Shown here piece by piece: positions 1 through 7,338 of a stretch of 64,000 nt of DNA (its first letter is position 1; each line of letters starts with the position of its first letter). A program made the translations under genes and the position numbers. The DNA comes from a virus: the IMG/VR virus record IMGVR_UViG_3300025874_000006, positions 1 to 64,000 of that record. The stretch is one strand, 5' to 3'. Below the pieces are notes generated by a model. It did not search any database. It was not told the origin of the DNA and worked only from the letters and a program-made list of their open reading frames with translations.

Positions 1-27
1 GAAGTTTTCTTTAACAAATGCAGTCAT
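1..27 (-). CDS. 5' end of a gene cut by the left edge
   Basis: An ATG at 27-25 opens a frame of nine codons (MTAFVKENF) that runs off the window. A GAGAGA purine run upstream can serve as ribosome binding site. A sigma70 promoter and a 26-bp dyad lie just upstream. Too little is visible to name the product. Confidence 0.6.
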
Positions 28-59
28 AATCTATCTCTCTATCAGTCAATTAGGTGTAC

Positions 60-88
60 ATTATCTCACACTTATTTCCAAAACGCAA
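60..88 (-). promoter_or_regulatory. sigma70-type promoter
   Basis: On the minus strand it reads TTGCGT, 17 bp, GATAAT. It points at the gene cut by the left edge. The 26-bp dyad begins exactly 9 bp upstream of the -35 box. Confidence 0.65.
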
Positions 89-97
89 GTAGTAAAC

Positions 98-123
98 GTG
101 ACCAATCAGCGATAGTTGGTCAC
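98..123. promoter_or_regulatory. 26-bp dyad operator-like element, copy 1
   Basis: An inverted repeat GTGACCAA, 10 bp, TTGGTCAC. It overlaps the stop codon of the membrane-protein gene ending at 120 and sits 9 bp upstream of the -35 box. The same 8-10-8 layout and 9-bp spacing recur at 17962, 35772 and 36149. No T-run follows it, so a terminator is less likely than a protein-binding site. Confidence 0.65.
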
Positions 124-545
124 GATGTTACTAGAGTGTCAACTAAATTCATTAGTACCGCAGTGCCTGATATAGAACTTCCTATCATAATTGCTTTGTC
201 ATTCCAACAGTGACCGACATATACCCATGCAGTAGCGGCTGACGCATAACATATCTGTCCGGTGATACCAAACCCTGCGCTCATAGCGAATACTCCAACC
301 ACACCAAGTACAGTCGCTCCCCACTTAACATAACTGTCAATCGTACCCGTAGGTGTTGCAGGCTTTAAGTCTTCGACTTCTAATTGTAGTTCTTCCATCT
401 CTTGCTTGAGACGTTTGCGTTCGACATTAAGTTCCATAGCAAGTCTCCCTGCCTTGGACATCGTACTTCCGGAAAACTCCGATTGAATTTCGGGACTAAG
501 TTGACCCTCGACTCTTGCAACTCGTTCGTCTTCGTTCATAGTCAT
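120..545 (-). CDS. small membrane protein with coiled-coil N-half
   Basis: A 141-aa protein of unknown function. The first 60 residues are charged and helical, with a K/E/L-rich coiled-coil stretch near 40-60. The C-half has about three hydrophobic segments. The stretch SYVKWGATV and the later W-x-DKAIMI resemble the protein at 41730-41987 (WYVKWAATV, WEDRALII), so the two look like paralogues. The start at 545 overlaps the upstream stop as ATGA. It is the last gene of a five-gene minus-strand run. Confidence 0.75.
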   Translation of the reverse strand: MTMNEDERVARVEGQLSPEIQSEFSGSTMSKAGRLAMELNVERKRLKQEMEELQLEVEDLKPATPTGTIDSYVKWGATVLGVVGVFAMSAGFGITGQICYASAATAWVYVGHCWNDKAIMIGSSISGTAVLMNLVDTLVTS

Positions 546-718
546 TGGTCATCCCGAGCAACACTTCCGCTCATATCAATAAAGATTTTGAGTGTTCGAT
601 TATCGTCTTGTAGACTGTACCGCACACTTTCATTTTCACGTAAGTAACGAACGTAGGTACGGCCTTCGCAGTCTATCACTTCAAATCTATTGATGTTATT
701 CATTTCAGTAGTCATCAT
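542..718 (-). CDS. hypothetical protein, 58 aa
   Basis: A small soluble protein not recognised from sequence. The ATG at 718 is chosen because it forms an ATGA overlap with the upstream stop and follows AAGGAGAT. An extended upstream reading would run into the neighbour. It sits within a tightly overlapping run of small genes typical of phage early regions. Confidence 0.7.
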   Translation of the reverse strand: MMTTEMNNINRFEVIDCEGRTYVRYLRENESVRYSLQDDNRTLKIFIDMSGSVARDDQ

Positions 719-1098
719 CTTAGTATCTCCTTCCAATCCTTACGAGTGGTTTCGTTATCAGGTTCCATTAGTTCGACTTTAACATCCCCTCCCGAAGCTT
801 CGGCAGCATCCTGTATTTGTTTCCATATACCGGCAGTATTCATTCTCAGACATTCCTGAGTCTTGTCGCATATGTATCGACTACCACTATGACCAATAAA
901 GATGAAAGAATCCATAGTCTCTTCAACGTCAACGATACCAGAGTTCATACGCCAACTATCACTACCCAGATATCCACCACTCCACCCCGCTAGGACTTTG
1001 TACAACACTTCTTCTGTTCGACCATACCCAGTATTACCACTTTTTTTAATGTCAGTAATTTTAAGAACGACCCAGTTGTCTGGCGTGTAGTCACTCAT
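715..1098 (-). CDS. hypothetical protein, 127 aa
   Basis: Not recognised. Soluble, mixed composition, with a W-rich N-half. The ATG at 1098 is preceded by GGAGAGAACA, a good ribosome binding site, and overlaps the end of the upstream gene by 8 bp. The longer in-frame start at 1128 lacks this support. Confidence 0.72.
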   Translation of the reverse strand: MSDYTPDNWVVLKITDIKKSGNTGYGRTEEVLYKVLAGWSGGYLGSDSWRMNSGIVDVEETMDSFIFIGHSGSRYICDKTQECLRMNTAGIWKQIQDAAEASGGDVKVELMEPDNETTRKDWKEILR

Positions 1099-1315
1099 TG
1101 TTCTCTCCGAACCCACTATCCCATTCACCGAATACTTCTGGTGATTGTTCTGCTGCCTGTTCCATATAGTACTCGCCTGGATAATGTCTAAGACATCGGT
1201 ATGCTTCTTTGCGTACAGCTGATGGTACTCTTGGAGTCTTCTTGGGGTCTAGTAGGTCTACTAGAAACTGACGTGTATTGTTCACCGCCCACCGGCGTTC
1301 GTTCGGCATTGTCAT
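1091..1315 (-). CDS. hypothetical protein, 74 aa
   Basis: A small basic N-half and acidic C-end. Phrases such as RKEAYRCLRHYPGEY recur in phage small proteins of unknown role. The start at 1315 overlaps the preceding stop as ATGA. Confidence 0.72.
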   Translation of the reverse strand: MTMPNERRWAVNNTRQFLVDLLDPKKTPRVPSAVRKEAYRCLRHYPGEYYMEQAAEQSPEVFGEWDSGFGENNE

Positions 1316-1608
1316 CTTCGCATACTCGCTAAATCTTTCATCTGTTGTACATCAATCACAGGGATTGCATTGGACTTGTGCATTGTACCGATACCCTTGA
1401 CTAGGGTGCCGGTGTAGTTTAACTTTTCCTTGATTTGGGTATTGAGAGTACCCGAATCGCAAGATTTGTAAACCGGAGTCTCCCTTCGATAGGGTTCACT
1501 CTGTACTTCCATAGGTTGGAATTTGGGTGCGGGTTTCTTCTTGGTAGACCAAGCGTTGTAACTCTTCTTGCGACCAGTGGTAGTGTGGCGCATGGAACCG
1601 TGCATCAT
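1312..1608 (-). CDS. hypothetical basic protein, 98 aa
   Basis: A lysine- and arginine-rich soluble protein with no recognised domain. It is first in the operon driven by the promoter at 1638-1667. Two adjacent ATG codons (1608 and 1605) are possible starts, with GAGG upstream. Confidence 0.7.
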   Translation of the reverse strand: MMHGSMRHTTTGRKKSYNAWSTKKKPAPKFQPMEVQSEPYRRETPVYKSCDSGTLNTQIKEKLNYTGTLVKGIGTMHKSNAIPVIDVQQMKDLASMRR

Positions 1609-1637
1609 AATAAAACCTCAATATACATTATGTGTAC

Positions 1638-1667
1638 ATTATACGACACATTCTAGGGTGTTGTCAA
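1638..1667 (-). promoter_or_regulatory. sigma70-type promoter
   Basis: Minus strand TTGACA, 18 bp, TATAAT, about 30 bp upstream of the gene starting at 1608. Likely drives the five overlapping genes down to 120. Confidence 0.7.
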
Positions 1668-1769
1668 GTGTACAATCTTCTTGCATTCGTTAAATCTTCG
1701 GATACTGGTGAGTACTCCGAACAGGTCATCGTCTGCCTTCTGGGAGAAACTCAACCAGATGATTAACAT
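1653..1769 (-). CDS. possible 38-aa peptide
   Basis: A short frame starting at ATG 1769 with a hydrophobic N-terminus (MLIIWLSFSQ) and ending at 1653. No convincing ribosome binding site was seen, and its 3' end runs through the -35 box of the next promoter. It fills most of the gap 1609-1789, which otherwise holds only that promoter. Low confidence. Confidence 0.25.
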   Translation of the reverse strand: MLIIWLSFSQKADDDLFGVLTSIRRFNECKKIVHLTTP

Positions 1770-1789
1770 GACCCGTAGTGTCCAGAGTC

Positions 1790-2338
1790 CTACCTCTCTA
1801 GGAACCACTCCGGTACCTCACGGTTAGTCCACTTAGCAAAGGATTTCTTCTCTTCACGGTAGTACTTGCGATAACTCTCAGGTACACTATCTGTCTTACA
1901 GTGGTCAGGCATACACTCAGGCATCTTAGTTTCTTTCAATCGTATGTCGATATTCTTTGGTGAAAACCACAACATACCACCTAACTTATCATAGGTCATA
2001 TGGACACGGCCATAACGTTTGGTGTACTCCTTTGCAGTTGCCTGAAAGTGTTTGTACAACCATCGGTAGTTCTTGTCGTTCTCACGACACCAGATTGCTG
2101 ATGGGTGGTTCTTGTGGGCGACCTTATATAGTATGTTTTCACGAGCTTGTTCGGCGACTAAATAATGGTCTACCATGCGTTTTCCGGACTTGGAAGGTCG
2201 TCTCTCAACAGTGCCGTCAAGAACGCGATGCGCAGTAGAAAGTAACTGGCCGTATTCTGTGACCATCTTAACCACATGTTTGTCACACATCATCTGTGCT
2301 GATATGACTGGATCATCGTGTAATCTAAAAATATTCAT
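1790..2338 (-). CDS. conserved phage protein with CDKHVVKM motif
   Basis: A 182-aa soluble protein. The N-terminus (NIF-x4-DP, then CDKHVVKM and a QLLSTAHRVL helix) is a pattern I associate with a conserved protein of marine T4-like phages, function unknown. Many H, W and C residues could suggest a metal or nucleic-acid site, but this is inference. It is expressed from its own promoter at 2368-2396. Confidence 0.75.
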   Translation of the reverse strand: MNIFRLHDDPVISAQMMCDKHVVKMVTEYGQLLSTAHRVLDGTVERRPSKSGKRMVDHYLVAEQARENILYKVAHKNHPSAIWCRENDKNYRWLYKHFQATAKEYTKRYGRVHMTYDKLGGMLWFSPKNIDIRLKETKMPECMPDHCKTDSVPESYRKYYREEKKSFAKWTNREVPEWFLER

Positions 2339-2367
2339 GTATTATCCCCTCTCGGTAACAGAACTAT

Positions 2368-2396
2368 ATTGTAACAGAAAAATATGGCTTTGTCAA
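2368..2396 (-). promoter_or_regulatory. sigma70-type promoter
   Basis: Minus strand TTGACA, 17 bp, TACAAT. Drives the CDKHVVKM gene. It is back-to-back with the plus-strand late promoter at 2416, so this is a divergent control region. Confidence 0.7.
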
Positions 2397-2415
2397 TGGC
2401 TAACCATAAAAAAAG

Positions 2416-2423
2416 TATAAATA
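2416..2423 (+). promoter_or_regulatory. T4-type late promoter
   Basis: A perfect TATAAATA box on the plus strand, the T4 late consensus. It lies only 5 bp before the ATG at 2429, so the transcript would be leaderless or nearly so, or the promoter belongs to the pair of genes with a different start. Confidence 0.6.
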
Positions 2424-2428
2424 AACCT

Positions 2429-2683
2429 ATGAATACAGAATTATTTGACTTTGGTTTCACCGTAGTAGATGAATCGGAACTCGAAGCTGTCCAACAGTTA
2501 GAATCCGTATCTGATAGTGCAGATGATTACCAGACTCGACTTGAAAACTTGTACAACGCGATTCAACCGTTGTTAACCAACCTGAAGGTGAACCCTGAGA
2601 AAGAGTACATCCTCTGGCCGAATCGACTCGACAAGATAGAACAATTCGAAACACACATACAAAACATCTATAAGGGATCCTAA
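2429..2683 (+). CDS. hypothetical protein, 84 aa
   Basis: An acidic helical protein, not recognised. The ATG at 2429 gives MNTELFDFGF; the longer frame from 2384 would start upstream of the late promoter. It is followed after 3 bp by the next plus-strand gene. With it, it forms an isolated two-gene unit among minus-strand genes. Confidence 0.72.
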   Translation: MNTELFDFGFTVVDESELEAVQQLESVSDSADDYQTRLENLYNAIQPLLTNLKVNPEKEYILWPNRLDKIEQFETHIQNIYKGS

Positions 2684-2686
2684 CCA

Positions 2687-3532
2687 ATGTTTTATAACAG
2701 TAAAGACGAAGTTATCTTAACCGATGGCACCAAACAAGAATTCGTGAGTGGCGAGTATAAAGAAGTATATGCCCGTTTCTTTAATAACGCACTAAAGGTA
2801 ACTACCACTAAATCTGGTAAGTATCTTCGTTATAAAAATGATGAAGTGAATATGGTAGAAGAATCTCTATCACGTGCACCTATGTTCTGTAACGCACTAA
2901 AGACCCGTGGATATAAAAATATCCTATTCGTTGGTCATTTCAATGATGCTCAGACACATTGGATGTTAGACCAGTTCGCTGGTCGTATGATTGACCTTCT
3001 ACCACCAGAACGTTCAGCAATGCAAACCTTTCCGGATATGAACATCGTAGCGCAGTTCATTCCATTGGTAATGAAGACCTTTAAATATGAAGGTGACTTC
3101 ACAATCGTACGTCCACCAGAAAATAAGTATCAGGGTGTCATGCACGAACTCTATATTATTAATGAAATGATGCCACAGACACAAACTTGTTCACAACAGT
3201 ACAAGCACGGTCAAGACGCTTGGACTCTAGAAGGTGAACACGAAAAATTTGATGCAGTAGTCTTCCTAGGTGTTCCTATGACAGACAAACAAGTTGGTTT
3301 CGAAGAGTCTCAAGTACGAGAAATCTTCGCTCCATACTGCACCCCAGAATTTGAAATGGTTGACATTTATTACGGAGCACCGTCTTCGGTTAAATGGTAC
3401 AATGGTGAAAAGAAAGAAAGTGACTCTATGGTCGACACAGCATTCTCGATTCGTTCCCAGTGGGACGAAGATACCGCTAAAGGCCGCCCGGAAGAATCAG
3501 ACATCATGAAAAGAATGATTTCTGTATTCTAA
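2687..3532 (+). CDS. conserved hypothetical protein, 281 aa
   Basis: A soluble globular protein with no domain I can name. The segment ILFVGHFNDAQTHWMLD and later DAVVFLGVPM look like beta-strand/turn cores of a Rossmann-like fold, but this is weak. It ends just before a strong plus-strand terminator. Promoter type suggests late expression. Confidence 0.75.
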   Translation: MFYNSKDEVILTDGTKQEFVSGEYKEVYARFFNNALKVTTTKSGKYLRYKNDEVNMVEESLSRAPMFCNALKTRGYKNILFVGHFNDAQTHWMLDQFAGRMIDLLPPERSAMQTFPDMNIVAQFIPLVMKTFKYEGDFTIVRPPENKYQGVMHELYIINEMMPQTQTCSQQYKHGQDAWTLEGEHEKFDAVVFLGVPMTDKQVGFEESQVREIFAPYCTPEFEMVDIYYGAPSSVKWYNGEKKESDSMVDTAFSIRSQWDEDTAKGRPEESDIMKRMISVF

Positions 3533-3560
3533 GGAACTTACCCGACAGTAAGAATGAAGA

Positions 3561-3586
3561 AGGGACTCGAAAGAGTCCCTTTTTTT
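3561..3586 (+). terminator. intrinsic terminator, probably bidirectional
   Basis: A perfect 8-bp stem AGGGACTC/GAGTCCCT with a GAAA loop and a T-run on the plus strand. It ends the plus-strand pair. The 43-aa minus-strand gene stops at its other flank, so it separates convergent transcription units. Confidence 0.85.
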
Positions 3587-3716
3587 ATATCCAGAATAGT
3601 ACTACGCCAAAGATGAAGCACCAGATTAATACGTTGGGTCTAAAGTCCCATACGGACATGAAGTCATGTGCAGTATCTAATACAAAATCTTTTGTTACTT
3701 TAAGAAGCTTCTCCAT
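3585..3716 (-). CDS. small single-pass membrane protein, 43 aa
   Basis: Starts MEKLLKVTKDF and ends with a hydrophobic segment (WCFIFGVVLFWI) just before the stop. It overlaps the end of the upstream gene by 17 bp and has GGAAATGG-type purines before the ATG. Function unknown; a small inner-membrane protein is likely. Confidence 0.6.
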   Translation of the reverse strand: MEKLLKVTKDFVLDTAHDFMSVWDFRPNVLIWCFIFGVVLFWI

Positions 3717-4356
3717 TTCCATCTTCTAACTCTCCTACCTCTATAGTTGCATTTTCAGGCAGACTTAATTTAATATTAGAATGCCCATGATGAATAACAA
3801 ATTTAACCTTACTGAACTCTCTGAAGAAACCAGACCATATAGGTCTCCAGTTACTTGCCATACGATGCACGTTTAGTGCAGTTCGGTTGGACTCTAAGAA
3901 GTTATCTGTATAACTGTCAATGGTCATATCGAACATAGAGTCGAACCCATACAGATGAACCTCAGTCGCCTTCATAATGCGACACGCATAGTCCACAGCC
4001 ATATGACCGCACGAATAGTTACTCGCTGCTTCGGACAGTTTGTGTCCCGGCAACTGCGCATATGGGGGTACGTATGTGTGGAACCCCTTAATGTTCTGTG
4101 AGTACTTTAAGTAGAACGCTGCGTTGACCTCCATCCATTTGCGAGGTCGTGTACCCAGAATCCAGTCGTACTCATCGAGGTGCACTTTACTTTCACTGAG
4201 CGCTTGCATCATCTTAAAGTCGACCATACAAGACGCGAATACATCTTCCTTGCTTAGTTCGATAGGAGGCATGTTACATACGACAAGTTCTCCCTCTGTA
4301 CCTTTCTTGTATAGGGTAGCATGGTCTCCGTTACCCATTACATTAACACGTCTCAT
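3700..4356 (-). CDS. DUF115/sialyltransferase-like protein
   Basis: A 218-aa protein. It opens with a Rossmann-like VMGNGDHATLY and has a central SCGHMAVDYACRIM followed by VHLYGFDSMF. The last motif resembles the conserved 'YGxD' core of DUF115 and CST-type sialyltransferases. A sugar-transfer or sugar-modifying role fits its neighbours, but the assignment is by pattern only. The 5' end overlaps the lipoprotein gene as ATGA. Confidence 0.55.
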   Translation of the reverse strand: MRRVNVMGNGDHATLYKKGTEGELVVCNMPPIELSKEDVFASCMVDFKMMQALSESKVHLDEYDWILGTRPRKWMEVNAAFYLKYSQNIKGFHTYVPPYAQLPGHKLSEAASNYSCGHMAVDYACRIMKATEVHLYGFDSMFDMTIDSYTDNFLESNRTALNVHRMASNWRPIWSGFFREFSKVKFVIHHGHSNIKLSLPENATIEVGELEDGNGEAS

Positions 4357-4715
4357 TTTGGTTCCTTGTGGTATGTACCGTATATGCAGTGTGCTAGTTC
4401 ATGCCCCCAAGTCAGTGTATGTTCATCATCAACTTTACTTGGAGATACAACATGAATCTCACACCTTATCATTTCTCTGTTTTCTTTTTTCAGGAACCAC
4501 AGAGCTAGTCCTTCGACTCTTTGTCCTTTGGGCTTCTTACCTTCTACCGCCTTATTCAACTCTTCCCTACTATCATATGTATAGACGGTTATCGGGAACT
4601 GAACGCCAGTGTAATCTTGTGTCCCTGATAGTTTTTTATCTGGGGAAGGGTCACATGATACCAAAAACAACACCATGATGGCAAGTGTTATTTTAGATAG
4701 GATACTTTGTAGCAT
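4353..4715 (-). CDS. lipoprotein with HELAH metalloprotease-like motif
   Basis: A 120-aa protein. It has a lipoprotein signal peptide ending in LVSC (Cys about residue 21) and a C-terminal TWGHELAHCIYGTYH that fits the HExxH zinc-binding site of metallopeptidases. No third ligand can be assigned with confidence. Its placement with lysis and surface-modification genes suggests action at the outer membrane or periplasm. The late promoter at 4737 lies 22 bp upstream. Confidence 0.7.
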   Translation of the reverse strand: MLQSILSKITLAIMVLFLVSCDPSPDKKLSGTQDYTGVQFPITVYTYDSREELNKAVEGKKPKGQRVEGLALWFLKKENREMIRCEIHVVSPSKVDDEHTLTWGHELAHCIYGTYHKEPK

Positions 4716-5043
4716 GACCTTCCTCTATTAGTAGATTATTTATACATGTCCACTCGTTGTAGTCGGTCTCGACAAATACCTCTGCGAGTATTCTACCGTA
4801 CTTACCTGTCTTGTGAGTAATTATGCTTACGGTTGTCCCTTCGGGGGCCATCTGGTTAACATACTCTTTCGCTTCTAGACCTTTCTTCTTTTCGTCAAGG
4901 TTTCTAGTACGAGACTCGTATGCATCAATACCGTAAAGACGGAGACGTTGGTTAGCGTAAACAAGACCAAATCCTAGATCAATGTCAACATCGACTGTGT
5001 CTCCGTCCACCCATCTGCGAACTATTGCTTGATAGTTATACAT
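4693..5043 (-). CDS. staphylococcal-nuclease-like thermonuclease
   Basis: A 116-aa single SNase domain. VDGDTVDVDIDLGF, RLRLYGIDAYE and a later GKYGRILAEVF with LIEEGHA match the conserved strands and Asp/Arg/Glu active-site regions of the family. No signal peptide is seen, so it probably acts in the cytoplasm, perhaps on host DNA or RNA. Overlaps the HELAH lipoprotein gene by 23 bp. Confidence 0.85.
   Translation of the reverse strand: MYNYQAIVRRWVDGDTVDVDIDLGFGLVYANQRLRLYGIDAYESRTRNLDEKKKGLEAKEYVNQMAPEGTTVSIITHKTGKYGRILAEVFVETDYNEWTCINNLLIEEGHATKYPI
4737..4744 (-). promoter_or_regulatory. T4-type late promoter
   Basis: TATAAATA on the minus strand inside the thermonuclease gene, 22 bp upstream of the lipoprotein start at 4715. 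Being inside a coding region makes a chance match possible. Confidence 0.45.
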
Positions 5044-5046
5044 ATA

Positions 5047-5529
5047 TTACTTTACTCTGGTGCTGTATGGGGTTTCTCTTGCCTTCTCGACCGCACGTGA
5101 ACCAAACCAGAAAGAGATAATCGCAGCGAATATCGCCTTAGTATCTTCGTCCCATAGGGTATCTAATGCACCTGAAAGGTCTGCTCCACTTGCAAGTGCT
5201 TGTTGCAACAAGTTTACTTCTATCACTGCGAATAGAATAAAGAAACAGTATGTGATTACAGGGCGTACCGACTTCTGTAGTCCGGCAATGAACCCTGTGC
5301 CTTTGTTGATTGAGATATCGTGTTCGATAAGTCGAGCATGTTCATCGTCTGCTGCCTTGGTCTCGAACATCTTCATATCATGGTCGAATCCAGCTGCCCG
5401 TAGTTCAGCCATCTTCTCCATCTTTTTTAATTCAAATTCGTTGTTTCGCTTTGACGCGAAATGATCTGTCACTGCTGGGACAAGGGAACCCCCGAATCCT
5501 AGTAGTGAACCTATTAATCCACTCAACAT
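5047..5529 (-). CDS. 3TM-type holin candidate
   Basis: A 160-aa protein. It has a glycine-rich hydrophobic N-terminus (LSGLIGSLLGFGGSLVP), then a charged coiled-coil middle, then two hydrophobic segments (TYCFFILFAVIEV and KAIFAAIISFWFGS). This matches the layout of the GTA/3TM holin family. It would open the inner membrane for an endolysin such as the one at 13289. Family assignment from pattern only. Confidence 0.6.
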   Translation of the reverse strand: MLSGLIGSLLGFGGSLVPAVTDHFASKRNNEFELKKMEKMAELRAAGFDHDMKMFETKAADDEHARLIEHDISINKGTGFIAGLQKSVRPVITYCFFILFAVIEVNLLQQALASGADLSGALDTLWDEDTKAIFAAIISFWFGSRAVEKARETPYSTRVK

Positions 5530-5546
5530 ATTATATTCTCCAGTAA

Positions 5547-6206
5547 CTAAAAGTTCATCTGTTGTCTAATCACATCATTACCTTTCTTACCTGTATGGTG
5601 TATAATGATAGGATTATCTACAGCTACATTATCTATGTAGTCCAAACGTAACGTATTATATTCGTGAGGGATAGGATATATCTTACTGAGTCTTTCTATG
5701 GGAGTGTGCATATGGTATAGGATGTACTGGTCAGACTCCGTCTGATCTTCCTCACATGAGCGCATCCAAGTCGTTAGGGTATGGTTGCGGTCACTTAGAA
5801 CGACCCCAGAGTTGTACCATTCCCCGTTGTCCGGTCTTCTCTTAGTCCAAGGGCGATCCACTACCATACCTAGTCTACCGCTCTCGAAGTGTTCCCATAT
5901 AGAATCTAGGTCTCCATCTATCTGACAGTCGGTATCTAACCAGCATACACTGAACCCATCATTGGTCGCATTGTATATCGCCCGAGGCTTCTTGAACCAA
6001 CCAGACAGTTTGTTTTCAAAACTAAGGATATAAATTTGTTTACCGAACCTAGGGTGATGCTCGATGAAGTCTATCATATCATCTGTCATACCAAAGTCTG
6101 CGACCTGTAGAATCCCTGTCGAGTGTTCGATGAAGTTCTCTATAAACCACGGCAGCTGCCATTCGGTATTATAGTCACATCCTGTCAAAAAACTTTTCTT
6201 AACCAT
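5547..6206 (-). CDS. glycosyltransferase-like protein (GT-A)
   Basis: A 219-aa protein. WLDTDCQIDGD is a DxD nucleotide-sugar/metal motif in the usual mid-domain position, and WYNSGVVL resembles the acceptor-side NSG motif of GT8-type enzymes. The start MVKKSF at 6206 is taken because the longer frame begins inside the terminator at 6220-6252. Probably adds sugar to phage DNA, capsid or host surface; the target is unknown. Confidence 0.65.
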   Translation of the reverse strand: MVKKSFLTGCDYNTEWQLPWFIENFIEHSTGILQVADFGMTDDMIDFIEHHPRFGKQIYILSFENKLSGWFKKPRAIYNATNDGFSVCWLDTDCQIDGDLDSIWEHFESGRLGMVVDRPWTKRRPDNGEWYNSGVVLSDRNHTLTTWMRSCEEDQTESDQYILYHMHTPIERLSKIYPIPHEYNTLRLDYIDNVAVDNPIIIHHTGKKGNDVIRQQMNF

Positions 6207-6219
6207 TATATTTCCAAAA

Positions 6220-6252
6220 CAAAAAAAAGACGGGAAAGTTTCCAATCCCGTC
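6220..6252 (-). terminator. intrinsic terminator
   Basis: Minus-strand stem GACGGGA/TCCCGTC followed by a run of eight or nine T. It ends the sulfotransferase-like gene and lies 14 bp upstream of the next start. Confidence 0.85.
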
Positions 6253-6279
6253 TTTATCTATCTTAAACTTAACTGAAGA

Positions 6280-6993
6280 TTATAGAGTTGATAGGAACTC
6301 ATCAACTTCTTCTGCTTGGGTTTTAGATATGAATTGTTTCCAAACACCAACACTTTCTAGTAGACCTTGTGACATTCCTTCGCGACATTCGCGGATCTTA
6401 GAATCTTGAACCACAGTGTCGATAACCAAAAGGTCGATATTCCTTTTCGCCTTACCAAAAGTGGCCAGTTCAGGATTGTCCTGACGTGGTAGTAGATGGT
6501 TTACTATAGAAGTGAGCTGACGATGTGGGTCGTTAACTAAATCTTCATAGGAGAGGACTAGACTATAGGTAAATTTCGCAGCATCCTTTTCAAAGGCTTC
6601 TACTGATGAGAACCCTTGAGGACTCGCGATGAATTCTTCCCAAGACATTTCTGGTTGCCAAAGCTGCCAAGTAGAAACAAGTACATCCTTATAGTCTCTA
6701 TTGATCTTTAACATCTGGTTAGTAGCAAGAGAACCCTCTTCTATAGAGATCATTAACCCTTCAACAGACACAGGGTCGTGTGTTGAAGTCCAACCTAACG
6801 ATGTCCATATCAAAGGTTTATATACCTTGTCGTGTGCTAGAACAGAGATTTCTAAATTAGTCTTTGAAGTCTGTAACTGTTGTTCATAACGGAGGTACAT
6901 ACCGTACATGTTTTGTACCATGTCATGACCCGATGTAGCACTACCAACCATAAAATGGTCGTTTAATGTTACAATACTGTATTGCGTTTCCAT
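6280..6993 (-). CDS. sulfotransferase-like protein
   Basis: A 237-aa protein. SYEDLVNDPHRQL and a C-terminal VGVWKQFISKTQAEEVDEF match the YEDL and GDWK-FT features of PAPS-dependent sulfotransferases. The N-terminal P-loop-like region is SATSGHDMVQNMY, a divergent 5'-phosphosulfate motif. It would move sulfate from PAPS to an unknown acceptor. It has its own late promoter (7092) and terminator, so it is a single-gene unit. Confidence 0.6.
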   Translation of the reverse strand: METQYSIVTLNDHFMVGSATSGHDMVQNMYGMYLRYEQQLQTSKTNLEISVLAHDKVYKPLIWTSLGWTSTHDPVSVEGLMISIEEGSLATNQMLKINRDYKDVLVSTWQLWQPEMSWEEFIASPQGFSSVEAFEKDAAKFTYSLVLSYEDLVNDPHRQLTSIVNHLLPRQDNPELATFGKAKRNIDLLVIDTVVQDSKIRECREGMSQGLLESVGVWKQFISKTQAEEVDEFLSTL

Positions 6994-7091
6994 TTTTATT
7001 ATTCCTCATTGGATTCTTTAAAGAGTTTCTTAACCCGCACGTGCGAAATGGAACTCGCTGGACTGGCCAGTCAAATACGGATAAGTGTTAT

Positions 7092-7099
7092 TATTTATA
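7092..7099 (-). promoter_or_regulatory. T4-type late promoter
   Basis: TATAAATA on the minus strand in the 140-bp gap upstream of the sulfotransferase-like gene. Besides this box I saw no gene in 6994-7133. Confidence 0.65.
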
Positions 7100-7133
7100 A
7101 TAATCGAACTCTTCCAAGTCCGTTGGTCGACAT

Positions 7134-7337
7134 TTATTTTTGTTGTTGCCACATAGTCCATAGACCATATAGAATACCAGCGTATGCAGCTAGAGTAATA
7201 ATACCATCAAAGATAATGTAACTTGCACAGAGGGCGACAATAACTACGCCGTCATAAGTTGTGCGTTCGCCTAGTCGTGATTGAACCCACGTCTTTGCAA
7301 GTGTACCATAAAAAGAAAGTTTTTCTAAATTGAACAT
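7134..7337 (-). CDS. small membrane protein, 67 aa
   Basis: Two hydrophobic segments (VVIVALCASYIIFDGII and LAAYAGILYGLW) follow a short amphipathic N-terminus. No family recognised. It follows the radical SAM gene after 1 bp, so it is co-transcribed with it. Confidence 0.72.
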   Translation of the reverse strand: MFNLEKLSFYGTLAKTWVQSRLGERTTYDGVVIVALCASYIIFDGIITLAAYAGILYGLWTMWQQQK

Positions 7338-7338
7338 G

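Noticed and set aside
98-123. Dyad read as an intrinsic terminator for the gene ending at 120
   Set aside because: The stem is followed by GTTTACT and not by a T-run, and its position is fixed relative to the next promoter and not to the upstream stop at all sites.
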